NCBI GenBank assembly: GCA_963969595.1
Contig: OZ018413.1
Location: forward strand, 11,398,211-11,462,210
Direction: 5' to 3'
DNA from: Neckera pumila
Lineage: Eukaryota; Streptophyta; Bryopsida; Hypnales; Neckeraceae
Length of the DNA: 64,000 nucleotides
Position 1 is the stretch's first letter. The number at the start of each line of letters is the position of its first letter. A model generated the notes under the pieces. The model saw only the letters and a program-made list of their open reading frames with translations. It was not told the DNA's origin and ran no database searches. A program made the position numbers and the translations under genes. Of this stretch, positions 34,553 through 46,553 are shown piece after piece.

Positions 34553-36433
34553 CTAGACAACAGAAATCCACGGTGAAATTTTGCCCTGGGTTGTTTGCTT
34601 GAAAACCTGTTCAGACCCAGGTAAACTGGCACTCGGAGCATGCATTTTCACATCCCTGCATGGATAAAGTATTCAGTCAGTTCTTTGACTTGAACAATGC
34701 AGAGGATACATTCAGAATCATTGAGACTCCACAATATATAGACAGAGTCAATTGCAATAACACACATACAGGAAAGAGTAGTAACAGAGCGATCAAGAAG
34801 AAAGCAGGGGAATATGGTGCACACCTGAAGAGCCCTGAAGCTGCTTCGTAGTTGGCATGTGAACCCAAAGTCTTGCTCTGCAGAACAATATCAAAGGTGA
34901 AAACAACTCAGTCCAAGCATCCATCAAGCACGTGGTAGAAAATTGCTCAAGAATAAGTTACATGAAAATGAAAATTCTCCCTGTAGACAGTTGAAAATTC
35001 CGACACTTAAACGTATGACACTCGTTGCAGATCTTAAAACAACGGGTCAAAATGAACTGCAATATACCTGTCCAAGTGATGTGGCAGCATGAAACATGCT
35101 TGCAAAAAGTTGACGGTAATCTCCTGGGAAACTCTCATTGAAATACTCATTGTCAGATACAGACACGGGAGTCTTCTTGTCAACCTCCTTCACCGTTGTT
35201 GCTTCTTGGACAGTTTTGTTGAGACTTTCTGGATGTACAGCGCTTTCAAGAGGTAGGGATTGCAGGTAGGGATCGCTACCGTCAGACGTATGTACACAGT
35301 CACACGACCTCTCTTCTTTCATACAATATGTACAGTCTTTCCACATAGGGATGGCAAAGTCCTTATCGCTAGGAGCGCCTGAAATTTCGCTAGATCCTAC
35401 TTCTGGATCCGGTTTCTTCCCCAAATCGGACGTCACATCAGCCCTGCAGCACGACACAATGTGTCAAATACGACAAACTTGATAGTCTCCTAAAGAGAAA
35501 GAGAAAACGTGTATATGTAGAAGAGGAACAGGAGCAAACCCTATACCTCGCAGGTTCGCTCTTCTTGTGCTTGTTGCTCTCCTGCTTCTTGGCACGTGCC
35601 TGAGACTTGGATGATGCCTTACTCTTCTGCCGCAATTGTTTCTGATGACTCCGTCGTGATAGGTAAGCAGGAGCGCGTTTATGCCCAACAGTGTGTGATA
35701 CTAAAGTGCATATCGGTTCCTTCACATCCGGATGCCATGTCACAGATTGCTTTGGACGTGCTCCCAGACCTGCTTTCTCACATCCACCCCGTAAGGACGA
35801 CTTCGGCAGCTTCGACGAATTCTGCACAAATAAACAGAGTACACGCGGTAATGTTAGGTCAACCAGTTGTGGTCCTCCATAATAGAAAATTACAAATTTA
35901 CCCAGAGCTGTGCATGTTTATAGATCTTACGAAGTGACTTACATCATAAGATTATCAAACGCATCTCTGTATTAAGAAAAGGGGAAGAAACTTACCGACG
36001 GCGCTTTCTCCGAGGTTGCCAAGTTTGATGTCTCCGACGTTTTGACAGTGCAATCGACGACATCCCCGCCATCGTCACGAAGTGAGGACGATCTACGTCC
36101 AGACTCCGAATTCGAGGCACCTCTCTCCTTCTTCGATGCCCTCCTCTTCGTACTTTTGGGAGGCGAGGGTTTGGAAATCAAACCAAGATGCACGTAGCTG
36201 CTCCCATCAGCCCCGTGTTTACATTTCCGCACCGACTCCGTGCGCGATACCGGAAGCAGGACGCGAAGGTGTCCGTGCTTCAAGCTCTTCAAGTTGTGTA
36301 AGTCCGTGTCACAGTCAAAGCACAAGGCTATCCCACAGTGCTCGCACCATAGCAGGTTGCTGGCATCCTCCTCTCGTCCAACGCCGCAGCTCCGACCTCC
36401 TTTGAGGCAAGTCGATATGTCATTAATGGACAT
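34553..36433 (-). CDS. Uncharacterised basic protein with an N-terminal B-box-like Cys/His cluster, five exons
   Basis: Exons are 36433-35996, 35821-35547, 35443-35068, 34877-34825 and 34655-34553; all borders are GT-AG and frame is kept (1245 bases, 414 residues). Residues 1-60 hold Cys9, Cys16, the pair in WCEHCG (30, 33), CFDCDTDLH (Cys38, Cys41, His46) and KHGH (His53, His55), spaced like a B-box or related zinc-binding fold. Then come basic, Ser-rich segments (KSTKRRASKKERG; RRSHQKQLRQKSKASSKSQA), which suggest a nuclear protein. The middle motif SVTWHPDVKEP ... SHTV resembles, from memory, a motif in plant proteins of unknown function. The C-terminal half is acidic, then ends in an unremarkable tail. 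The start ATG follows directly on an acceptor (TTTGTCCAG). Zinc binding, DNA binding and nuclear location are inferences. Confidence 0.78.
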
Positions 36434-36586
36434 CTGGACAAACCACCACACTCCCAAACCGTAAGCACCAATGCAAACACCATCAAACTCCCAAACCCCA
36501 ACACAACACAACACACAACCCAACCAAAAAAACTCCCCAGATCTACATCGCAAAATGCACACTCAAACTTCACAAACAACACTCAC
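36434..36586 (-). other. Probable 5'-UTR intron of the B-box-like gene
   Basis: On the minus strand a donor GTGAGT after TTAGG lies at 36586, and the acceptor TTTGTCCAG ends at 36434 immediately before the start codon. The predicted intron is 153 bases. Confidence 0.5.
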
Positions 36587-37408
36587 CCTAACATAAAATC
36601 TCCACCACACATATACGCAAATTCCGCATATTCCCGCGCCAAAACCAAGACACACCCAAAATGCAACGAAATGCTCAGAAACGGAACCAGAAAGCGTTCC
36701 ATCACAAACCTCAGATCTGAACCACAAAGAGAGTAAGAAGCACCGTTGAGGAAGAACAGAGAGCACCAAGCCACCAACGACTCCGCAACAAACAAAAACC
36801 GCAACACTTAGAAACACGTCGATTCACACCAAAAACGCTATATAGAACATGAGGCCGCCATCTTCGCTGCAACAAAAAGCCCTATTCACCACAAAACTCT
36901 AAACTACAAAACTCGGGGAAGCGGCAATCAGCGATGGTGAAGACGACGGAAGCGAGTGAAAGAAGAGAGCAGAAAGGGAGAGCAGCTCCGTTATACCAAA
37001 CAAAATCCTTTTCCCGGCTATGGCGACGACGAGCATCACCCTCCGTCCCAGAGAAGATAACAATCTAAAGTAAAAGTAGATTTCGGAAAAAGTAGACTTC
37101 GGAAGAAGTAGATTTCGGAACGATACTCGTCCTTTTCCTAGATTCCGGACTCGAGCAAAAGAGCGTGCAAGAGAATTGATGATGTGGCGACGCACCTGCT
37201 ATTAAATCTGACGTGGAATCTGATTTGGAGGAGTTGTATTGGTCAGACCGGTGATGGGGCACATGGCAGAGACTGGTGGCAGAAAAGTCTGACTGACTGA
37301 TGTGGAAACTGAGAGTCCTATCTCTTCGGCTTTTTGGTCGACGAATGAGAGCGTTCGTTCAATTATTTGGTGGCCTGCCTTTTCATTCAAAAAATCAACT
37401 TTTGTTAT
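36587..37408 (-). promoter_or_regulatory. Presumed leader and promoter of the B-box-like gene
   Basis: This is GC-richer than the spacers, as expected of a 5' leader. Near 37075-37120 the block GTAGA(T/C)TTCGGAA recurs three times head to tail. I cannot assign a transcription start. A TTAA element begins directly at its upstream edge. Confidence 0.4.
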
Positions 37409-38047
37409 TAACCCCTAAATGCCCAAGGCTTGTTTTGGGCTTCCTGGAATTTGCTCTAAATTGAACAAAATGTCAACATTTGATAAGTTGTATCAACTTT
37501 TTTTTGAATTGTAACCATACGAATTCAAATTGGACATGTTAAAGATCTCATAGGAAAAAAAAACAATATCACGTATGAATCAAAGGATTATAATGTTTGA
37601 CTATGAGGGTATTAAAACTATAAAAATCTTTCGATTCTCTTTTTGCATATCACATCTAAAAAATTGGTCACCAAAAAAATATGAGGTTAAAGGGCCTAAC
37701 ATGCGTAACCCTAATCAATTTATAGCTCTCCAAAATCTACTCTAAATTTTTTTTAAATGAATTTCTAATGTGACTTTACCTCCAAGATCTAGTGTATTTG
37801 AGGCTCATTTTCAAGAGACCGTAACACTACAGAAAGTCAAGATTGCAATGGGTATCCTTGCACAAAATCTTGAATAAAAAAATCATAATCAATCATTATC
37901 AAAATTAGATTTTTGATGCTAAAACTAGACTTCAAAAAGTATTTTACAAAAATATGAACTACTAAAAATAGCAATTAGGTTAGGTTTTATTTAACTTCAA
38001 AGTATTGTTGATACCAAAATTTGGTGCCTCAGGCATTTAGGGGTTAA
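37409..38047. mobile_element. TTAA-flanked element, short piggyBac-like family (el-8)
   Basis: The ends are TTAACCCCTAAATGCCCAAG and CAGGCATTTAGGGGTTAA. At 639 bp it is nearly collinear with el-2 (3641-4283), so both probably moved fairly recently. It sits just upstream of the B-box-like gene. Confidence 0.83.
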
Positions 38048-38084
38048 GGGGTTTTTATCCTAAATCCTTTGCAGGTTGGATTTA

Positions 38085-38517
38085 GAGTAGAACCTCTCTA
38101 AACCTCTTTTTTTTTTCATGGCACTATGGTAGCAAACTCCAATGTTGTGGCACAATGCCAATGGATTAGATTTGGAGGGACCATCCTCCATCTATTGCAT
38201 GTTGTATTGTTATAATGCAAAAAAGAACATACTCTAAACTGATCGGTCCAGGATCGCGTGACAAGATTACCTTGAAAAGGATTTGCACTACACAAGAAGC
38301 TGTCGAAGGGGGCCATGTACCACATTTTTAGGAAAAAGAGCTTGTTCAAAAGAATACTTTACCTTTTTTTTGACAAGGTCAAGGTTCACCACAATTCCTT
38401 GGCATGCTCTCATTTAGTGCTACAACTTATTTTATTCCCAAAGTCGGGACCTCCCGACCCTATTTGTTTATAGAGGTCTATCGACTTTGAAAGGAACAAC
38501 TTTGGGAGGTTCTACTG
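38085..38517. mobile_element. pogo/Emigrant-like element with TA target duplication
   Basis: The right end GGGAGGTTCTACTG is followed by TA and the left end GAGTAGAACCTCTC is preceded by TA. The ends match the 184-bp element at 15922. At 433 bp it has no transposase frame. Confidence 0.68.
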
Positions 38518-39181
38518 TAGTTGATGCACTTTTTGGTTTGCAAGTTTTTACTTTAACACCTGAGAAACCCCGCATTCATTGGATGGATTATAAATGTTTT
38601 CAAGAGTTTATTAGAGTTAATCGTAAAGGTTGTCCCTAGTTGTAATAGTGCTGTCAAAGGGACGTTTAATTAAGAATAGTACAAAAAAAAAAAAAAAGCT
38701 CTATCAGATTCAAGGTTTGGTGCTCCAAGGAATTTTGATGTTTTCTTTTTCAAACTCCAGCTCTTACACCTGCATTGTAGACACTTTACGATTAACTCTA
38801 TTATGCTAAGAGCTATATAAAATGAATGATATTCATTCGAACATGATGAAGAAGCAATTTTGTCAATTTTTTAGCAATGCAATCAATTAATTGGTCACTT
38901 GGTACTTCATGATTTCTATGCAAGGTTTTTTATGAGATACATAAGAATGTGAAGAAAAAGAAAACCTGCAAATAAGAAGTTTCCGTGTTCAGATTCATCT
39001 CAAGTTGTAATTTATTTTGCCTCTAGATCTACATTCCCTTCCCTTCCAATCTCTCGTAGGCATTCAAGATGTTGCTAGTTGAAAGAAATGGATTCAATCC
39101 ATAGAAATTTCAATTAGGTATGAGCTGATATCTTAGATTTTTCACATTGTATACCAATATACAGAACTTCAATTGTGTATG
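38518..39181. other. AT-rich spacer
   Basis: Only an A15 tract near 38683 stands out. No gene or transposon end recognised. Confidence 0.5.
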
Positions 39182-40109
39182 TTGACCCCTAATGTCCCAA
39201 AGTCCCTACAAGGCACTTTTAAAAAAATGGATAGGCTTGTATGCCATCAATTTTTGACATGATTATCTGAAACTTTTTTTGAAGATAGAAAATCACATTA
39301 GCTTTTGGAAAGTGTAATTTTTATGTCATTGTTGCTCAAGAGCAAAAGTATACCACTCAAAGCCTGAAAAGTAGTTCAAGGGGCAACACAAAAAAATCAC
39401 AAAAAGTTGAATTTTTGAATTTTGAATTTTATTCAATGATTTTGTTTTTGTCTACATGTAAAGCTTTCATTCATTCTATTTGGACTAGTGATGAGAAAGT
39501 TATGGACAATGGTCTTGTTTTTTAGGCAATCAAATCATTTTTTTGAAAAATAACTTACCAAATGCAATTTTGAAATGCAATTTTAACAATTTTTCAAAAA
39601 ATATTGTTAGATAGGGTTAAGTTTCTTTGTTAGAACAATCTCATTGTTGGAATTATTGTGTTTCAATTTCAACTTAGAGCTACTAACAATTTATTATTAT
39701 GTTCAAGCTTGAACCTTCTTCTACTTAACAATTTTTGCATGAGTTATTTAATTCAAGTTTTTCTTTTAGAATTTTTTCCAGACTCTCAATTGTACTTTTC
39801 AACATGAAAAATTAAAACTTAAAAATCAATGGGGCAAAAAATTTAAGTTTAGAAGATTCAAAGGCAAAAAATCTAGTCAAGCAAGGTAACAAAAATCTTG
39901 CTTTCTTTACTTTAAATGCAATTATTTTTCAATCTTCATGGTCAAAGTTTTTGAAATTTCTTCTACACATTTTAATAATAGTCTAGTACAAGATCCTATG
40001 ATTAGAGATGGGAAAAAAATTGTTTTAATAATTGTTTCCTCTTTGCAATATAATAGTAGTTTTGAGTGTTTTTTGATGAAAAAATGACCTTGGGACTTTA
40101 GAGGCTTAA
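39182..40109. mobile_element. TTAA-type element, long piggyBac-like family, inverted (el-9)
   Basis: The left end has decayed to TTGACCCCTAATGTCCC; the right end is GGGACTTTAGAGGCTTAA. At 928 bp it matches el-1 in reverse orientation (the block CTCAAAACTGCCATT of el-1 appears here as TAGTTTTGAGTG near 40050). Confidence 0.75.
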
Positions 40110-40941
40110 GTGTTTAACCGCCATTTAGAATGTATAAAACTTGCCTCATGTACAAATCCAACATTCCAGTAGTCTTTTCAAAAGAAGACTATTATGCCTT
40201 ATATTATTGCTACAGTCAAAATAAAAGTACAAGTAATTTTCTAATTTTTTAATTAATAAAAACTTCAAAATTCAATAACTTTTACACCGTTGGTCATTAC
40301 TAGAACTAAACCAAAACCAATTGTACAATGAAATCTTGTCTTGCCAAAAAAGCCAATCAATTGTTGAAGGACAATATATATTGTTGCATTCAAATAGGAT
40401 GGGCAATGAGCTTGTTTTACTAGATCAATGTGGAAAGTATTCAATTAGTTCTATACTACTTGTTATTTGTTGATTCTGATGCATAGCAAAGAACTTGTAA
40501 CATTTGTGATTAATACCGCAAAAGTTCAAAATTTCCTTGAATCCTTGCCTAAACTTTAAAATATTGTTTTCTATAGTATGGTACTTACAAATCAAATCAC
40601 ATAAAAACAAGATGATGACTCATGTGCCCATGCCATGTAGCGGACAAAGAAAGGAGTACCTAAAATTGCAATGGCAAAGGCATTGGGCTTAAGGAATACC
40701 ATTTTTATCTTCTTCCTTTACTTGTATGTATTCAAGTTTTGCTCATGTATACAGGTTGATGTAGATGCGGTTGTAGATTCTTTCACCATCCACAATAGTA
40801 AACACCGTGGACCCCTGGAATAGACTTTTTTCTTTTTAAGAATAAGCCATCTTTTCCTATTGACTTTGCTTTGGTGAGGAAAATAAATTCCTTGTCTTGA
40901 CTTTGGTTTCTTCAATTGGTTTGTATTTTGTATGCTTGTAT
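40110..40941. other. AT-rich spacer with a partial family-K repeat
   Basis: A short copy of the K repeat (AAAAGTACAAGTAATTTTCT to TTCAATAACTTTTACACC) lies at about 40222-40290. A 65-codon minus frame at 40718-40915 has no recognised motif. Confidence 0.45.
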
Positions 40942-41126
40942 AACTATAGGAAACCCGCGTTTTAGGTGACGAGTCCTGATTTTTCTTGATGGATTTTAGT
41001 GGACAAAAAACATTGATTGTAAAATCAATGTTGACATAAAAACATGGGTTTGTTGCATTGGATGTCCACTAAAATCCATCAAGAAAAATCAGGACTTGTC
41101 ACCTAAAATGCGGATTTCTTATAGTG
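40942..41126. mobile_element. CACTA-type foldback MITE with TAT target duplication
   Basis: The arms read AACTATAGGAAACCCGCG on the left and, inverted, CACTATAAGAAATCCGCA on the right, and continue as near-perfect complements for about 65 bases. TAT flanks both sides. CACTA-like ends with a 3-bp duplication point to the CACTA/EnSpm superfamily. The internal block GTTGACATAAAAACATGGGT is shared with the element at 43905. Confidence 0.82.
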
Positions 41127-41833
41127 TATGTTGGCTTCCTTCTTTTCTTGTTTTTTCTTCTTCTTTGTGTGCAAGTTTTTTTTTGTCCAATTGATTGGAG
41201 TTACAAGTCTTTTATGAGTTTTGAGTTTTTAATTTGTCTTGGAGACTTGGTCTTTTGTTGTCTTTGGAATTTGCTTTTACATGTCTTCTTCTTGTGGTCT
41301 TAAAATGGAAAATTTCTCCTCTTTTATAGTTTCCCTTGGTTATGGGATAATTAATTAAAACCCTAACCGCTTTGTCCTTGGTAATAGGTCTAAACCTATT
41401 TTTCTTATAATTTTCCTAACTAATTTTACTCCTAGAATTAGTCTAATGACTTTTATTTTATTCCTACTTACTAATTAAATTCTATTGCCGCCTTGGGCAT
41501 CTCGCCTTTTGCATTTGTATTTAAATGGTCTTTTGAAAAAATAATAACTCATACACTTTGACTTGTTTTTCATTGTTTCTTGGTCACTCTTGTAGAATGA
41601 AGTACATTCTTTAAGCCTTTGTATCATTACATCTAAATCTTTATGTATTACAAGGTTTAATTGATTTTTGAGAGTACTTAAAAAAATACAGTGAACAATA
41701 TAATTTGTCATCCTCAAGAATTACTAACTTTTGTGTAATAATACTTTTCCATATTCAAATTTTTTTTCTTCTCAAATTGTAGTATATTTTATTTGTAAAT
41801 ATGCTTTTCTAGTGGATCCTAAAGTAATAGTAA

Positions 41834-42188
41834 CTAGTGTGGCCCTGTGCCGTTGGCCCAATTTTCATCCACTTCTAGTTCCACTCCCGGTTCCACTCCC
41901 GGTTCCACTCCCGGTTCCACTCCCGGTTCCACTCCCGGTTCCACTCCCAGTAGCAAGAATGCCACCAAAATCAAAGTAAAAGTAATTTTCTAATTTTTTA
42001 ATCAATAAATACTTTGAAATTCAATAACTTTTGCACCACCACTCCAAACGCCACGAAACCAAGCCCGTGCACCCCTCCTCGCTGAGCCCTTTCCAATGGT
42101 ACCAAGCACGCGGCCGGGGGATGCACGGTATGGGAGATCTCAATGTAACAAACAAAACAAACAAACAAAACAAACAAACAAACAAACA
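41834..42188 (+). repeat. Dispersed repeat (family K), most complete copy
   Basis: It runs from CTAGTGTGGCCCTGTGCCG through CGCCACGAAACCAAGCCCGT to a terminal (AAAC)n tract. It is the reverse complement of the copy at 3031-3412. A 12-bp minisatellite has expanded inside it (41870-41950). The 3' (AAAC)n tail suggests a retroposed element. Confidence 0.65.
41870..41950. repeat. 12-bp minisatellite, six to seven copies
   Basis: The unit CCGGTTCCACTC is repeated almost perfectly. In one plus frame it reads as repeated LPVP, which I take as an artefact. Confidence 0.93.
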
Positions 42189-43575
42189 GCCAAATTTAAG
42201 GTATAGATTATCTATGGAAGGTTAAAGTAGGCTAGTTAATAATTAACTTTTCCTTTCCTTTCCTTCAAAGGGAATAGTATAAGGTTTTACTTCCACCGGC
42301 AAGAAAATCATGTCCTCATGATTTATGCAAAAAATCTAAAATTTTGTAGATCATGATGCGGTATGATGAGGTTTGGATAGGTGGCTGTAAAATCAAACTC
42401 TTTGTATGTGAGAATTTGAGTCTTTATATTGTGATACATATGCTCAAAATTTTCCATAAAATCAATCTTTCTTAAGATCATTGGAAAATTTATATAGTGT
42501 TTGCGTAGGAAGTCAAACCATCCGTTCTTGATCTTGTTGTAAAATCCCTTGTCAAACTCTTTTAGCTCCAAAATCCCTTTTTGGAACGTGGAGTACTTTT
42601 TGGACAAAAATTGGGGTATTAATTGTATGTTTGTGTCCTCCTTCTTTTCTTGAGGTCTCAATAGTTTGATTAGTAATTCATTTGCAAAGAAAGTGATGTG
42701 ATGGCTTATAATCATTTAATAAGCACAAGCAATATGAATGAAGTAGCGTACTGGAGATGCTGTATACGCCTCTATTACGCCTTTACAATATGGAGGTCAT
42801 CTACATGCCACATGAACATAATCAATTCCTTTATCTCTGCACTTGCTTTTAGCCAAATGGCTTTGAATTTGTATTTATAAATGAGGGTTTTGAATGTAAC
42901 ATGGGATAATCCCTCCATCCCCAAAAATAATTTATTACTGAGTAATTTTGTAATGTTGTCTTTACAAAATTGATAGGTTTTATGCAAAACTTCGGATATT
43001 TTGGAGTATATCTCTAAAAACTTTATTTCCCATTTCTTAATGGGATTGTCTTGGGTCTTGCTTTGGATGTGATGATGCTTCATCTATGACTTTGAGGTTA
43101 ATAGAATTTGTCTTTGAGGTTATAGCTACCTCTTCTTGGAAAGTATTTTGTCATTGGCGCAATGTAATGTGAATTACTTTATAAGAAGCTTCTTTAGCGC
43201 AAAGAGCCCTTTTTAATTTTTTTACTTCGAGTTTTAATTGTTCATTATCTTGACGTAACTTCTACTCTTGTTTTGTTTTGGACTCTTGTTCTTTAAAGTA
43301 GATTGCATTATGCTTCATATATTTTTGAATTCTTTTTCTCAAGAAATTTTAGTACTTGTCTCATTGGTTAGTCTACTCCTTGTGTTTTGTCTGTTATAAT
43401 TTTTTGTTTGTTTGCTTGGTTTGGTGATCTTTTGGATCATTCTCTTGCTTTGTGGTCTAGATATTAGGGTTTAATAACCCTAATTTTTCTTGCATACTCC
43501 CGCTGTAAAAAAGTGATTGTAGTGGCCACGTGCATGCCTCGGCTTCGTTCCATCGCTTCGTTGCGGGGGACTTGC

Positions 43576-43735
43576 CACTACAAGAAAACAGTGTCCGAAT
43601 TGATACGTCCTAATTGACTAAAATGTCCGAATTGACAAAATCCTGTCAAAAAAATGTCCGAATTGACAGAAAATTGACAAAATAATGTCCAAATTGACAA
43701 AAAAATGTCCTAATTGACACTGCTCCCTTGTAGTG
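43576..43735. mobile_element. CACTA-type mini-element with internal tandem repeats
   Basis: The ends are CACTACAAGAAAACAGTGTC and, inverted, CACTACAAGGGAGCAGTGTC. Between them a unit of about 18-20 bases, AATGTCCGAATTGACAAA, recurs five or six times with changes. The termini are textbook CACTA, but the flanking triplets (TGC and ACA) do not match. Confidence 0.72.
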
Positions 43736-43904
43736 ACACATGCCATCCCTTGGCAGGAGTTGTTGGAGGTGGTCTCCCTCTTTATCCTTTGTTGCCCCTG
43801 TTTTTGTCTCCCTTGTTGTCATTGTCCTTGCGGTGTCTGCTTGTGGCGCCGATCCTCCTTTCAACGTTGTTGCCATTGAGCTCCAAATCTTCTCACACAC
43901 AGGA

Positions 43905-44141
43905 TACTATAAGAAATCCGTGTTTGGGGGGATATTTTCACTATTTTTTGGAACGCATTTTTGAAGACATTACAGTTGACAATCCATATTTTTATGTCAA
44001 CAATGATATTCAATAAACATCAAGATGTTTTATTGAACATTATTGTTGACATAAAAACATGGGTTGTCAACTGTAATGTCCACAAAAATGCGTTCCAAAA
44101 AATAGTAAAAACATCCTAAAAAACACGGGTTCCTTTTAGTG
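43905..44141. mobile_element. CACTA-type foldback MITE with GGA target duplication
   Basis: The left arm starts TACTATAAGAAATCCGTG and the right arm, inverted, CACTAAAAGGAACCCGTG. The arms stay complementary for about 100 bases around a loop near 44020. GGA lies on both sides. The element interrupts the decayed coding region. Confidence 0.82.
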
Positions 44142-45143
44142 GGAATCCGTTGAGGTACATATGGTTGCACGACTCCCCCTTTGTCGCTTTGATTGACGTG
44201 ACTCTAGTTCTCTTCAATGCTAGGGGTTTTGTTCTTTGGGCCTTTGGTGTGAAATTCTTTGTCTCATTTGCCATCTTTTGCTCTGTGTTTCTTAGTATTC
44301 TCCTTGTTATTGTAGTTGTTGTTGTAGCTTTTGTCGCAATGCTGACATATGGCCACCTCAATTTCCGCTAGGTTTATGTCTTTATTGTGTTGGGTTTTTT
44401 TTATTCTGATGTTGCTGGTATCTGGAGGTTTTTTGGTTGCTTCCCTTAGTATCTGGTTAATGTTTGTTGCGGTGTGAGGATTTCCGTCCTTGGGGACTGA
44501 GTTGTTGTGCCCTCCATCTTCTTCTCAAAATATTTGTTTATATGTTTCATTACTTTCTATACTATCATTGGATGTTTCTAAGTTAAAAATTCTTGTTGCA
44601 AGTATCTCTTTCACTTCTATAGAACTAGCCATTATTTCTGGAAGCTTAAATTATGGAGTTGAATTTTTTATAATTTTTGCTCTTTTAATACCTTGTAGGT
44701 TTACATTAGATAATGAAGAGAGTAGTGGTCTTTTCCTCAATTTAGGAGTTACATGAATTTGAAGGTTTTTAGTTAGAAGTGTGGTGCTTGTCTCTGATAA
44801 CAAGAGGCTGATGTGTAGTCCTAGTCTTGTATGAAATACAACAAGCTTGGGACCTTGTAATTCTGATTTTATTCTTTGCAACTCATAAAGTAAATGTAAT
44901 TGAAAATTTCAGTCCAATCTAGTGTCCCTCCTTTCATTACTTGTTACATTAGTTGGACTATTGCCCAAAGAATTTCTCTTGATTTCTGTTTGGGATTGAA
45001 CGCTAAACCTAGGAATTTTAGAATTGTTTTAGTTTCATCAGATTTGCACATGACTGAGGTAATAACGGTTGCTTTGTCAGTGGAAGTTTTTTGCAATAAA
45101 TAGCTAGTTAGCACATTTTTTCGTTGGCGTAGGTGGAATATGC

Positions 45144-46070
45144 TTAACCCCTAAAGGACCATTGTCCCTTTGGGGACAAATGGGATTCCAGGTAGGTACC
45201 TACGGGCCAAATTTTTGTCGTGATTTTTTGAAACTTTTTTGGAAGATAGAAAAACTGCTAAGCTTTGTGGGAATATAATGTTTTGTTCAATCGGTGCCCG
45301 GGAAAAAAAGTTATGGCCAAATAAGTTCAAAACAGGGGATGTTGAGCAGCCAAAAGAATATGCAATAAATTTTTAAATTTTTTTTTTAGTTTTTTTTAAC
45401 TTTACATTATATTTTTGTCTATTGGAAAGCTTTGATTCATTTCATTTGGATTTGTTATGAGAAAGTTATGGACAATCTTGTTTTGAGGGCATTTAGAGCA
45501 TCTTTTTGAAAAAATAACTTGTAGGATTCATTTTTGAATGCAATTTTTACAATTTTTCAAAAAAAATAGTTCCAAAAGGTCTAGTTTTTTTGCTAGAAAA
45601 ATCTCACCATTGGAATTAGTGACTTTTAATTCCATATAAAAGATATTAATATTTTAGATTTTCCTTCTATCTTGTACCTACTTCTACTTAACAATTTTTA
45701 TAATAATGAAAATTAAGTTTTTTTGGGTTCCTTTTTTTTCCTAGACTCTCAACTCAATTCTTCACTATAAAGATTAAAATCTAAAATCTTTGTTGTGCAG
45801 AAAATTAAAGTAAAAAATGTTCAAAGTCATAAAATCTAGTCCCGCAATGTGCTAAAAAACTTGTTTTTTTCACTTTAAACGCAGATATTTGGCAATCTGT
45901 GCGGTCAAAAATTTTGAAATTTTTTCCACACATTTTCATACTATTAAGGTATAAGATCCTATGGTTAGATGTTTAAAAAAACAATTTTCAATTTTCTTAC
46001 TCTTTGCTATAGAAATGGCAGCTTTGAGTGTTTTTTGGCAGAAAAAAGGCGATGGTCCTTTAGGGATTAA
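45144..46070. mobile_element. TTAA-flanked element, long piggyBac-like family, inverted (el-10)
   Basis: The ends are TTAACCCCTAAAGGACCATT and GGTCCTTTAGGGATTAA, 927 bp apart. Orientation is opposite to el-1. It interrupts the decayed minus-strand coding region at a TTAA. Confidence 0.83.
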
Positions 46071-46553
46071 GATGGAAGATGTTGGTAAATATTTTCCTAA
46101 AATTTTCTGGAATTATTTCATAGCTTTTGCCTTTGAAAATACTGATTTTTGCTTCTAAATACTTGTAAATTTAATAGCACTTCTTGTACCACTTCTTTGA
46201 ATATTTTTCCTTCCCTATATATTCAACTTGGGTGGCAAAATTTAATAAGCCTATATTATTTTAAAATTCTCTTTCTATTGAAGTAAACCCATTCTTTGGT
46301 AAGATAACAATTTAGAAATTAAATTCTATGTCCTCCATATTTTCTCTCACAATCTTCCACTGTAGTATTAAATAATTAGTACCTACAATTGAAAACACTT
46401 GAAATTGGAAGTGATGAAAAAATATGATTTTGAACAGCTTCTCCTTCAAAGGTAAAAACTTCCTTGAGGAAATTATCTTAACCTCCCACTTGCCTTTAAA
46501 GCATAAAATCAAGTTCACATTTGTAGTGCTTCAAAGTATTTTGGCCCCATTTA

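Larger units (their letters stand above)
41400..46530 (-). pseudogene. Decayed protein-coding region downstream of the integrase remnant
   Basis: On the minus strand, coding-like sequence can be followed in pieces from about 46530 to 46080, 45100 to 44150, 43900 to 43740, 43083 to 42323 and 41717 to 41475, with scattered stops and frameshifts. The pieces are separated almost exactly by transposon insertions. Polar segments (GPKLVVFHTRLGL; AICQHCDKSYNNNY) are not recognisable to me as gag, envelope or a known host family. Because the region lies 3' of the integrase remnant on the same strand, an additional 3' ORF of a Ty3-like element is one reading; an unrelated gene is the other. Confidence 0.4.

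Noticed and set aside
41731..41979. Frame encoding repeated LPVP
   Set aside because: It is the translation of a 12-bp minisatellite inside a dispersed repeat.
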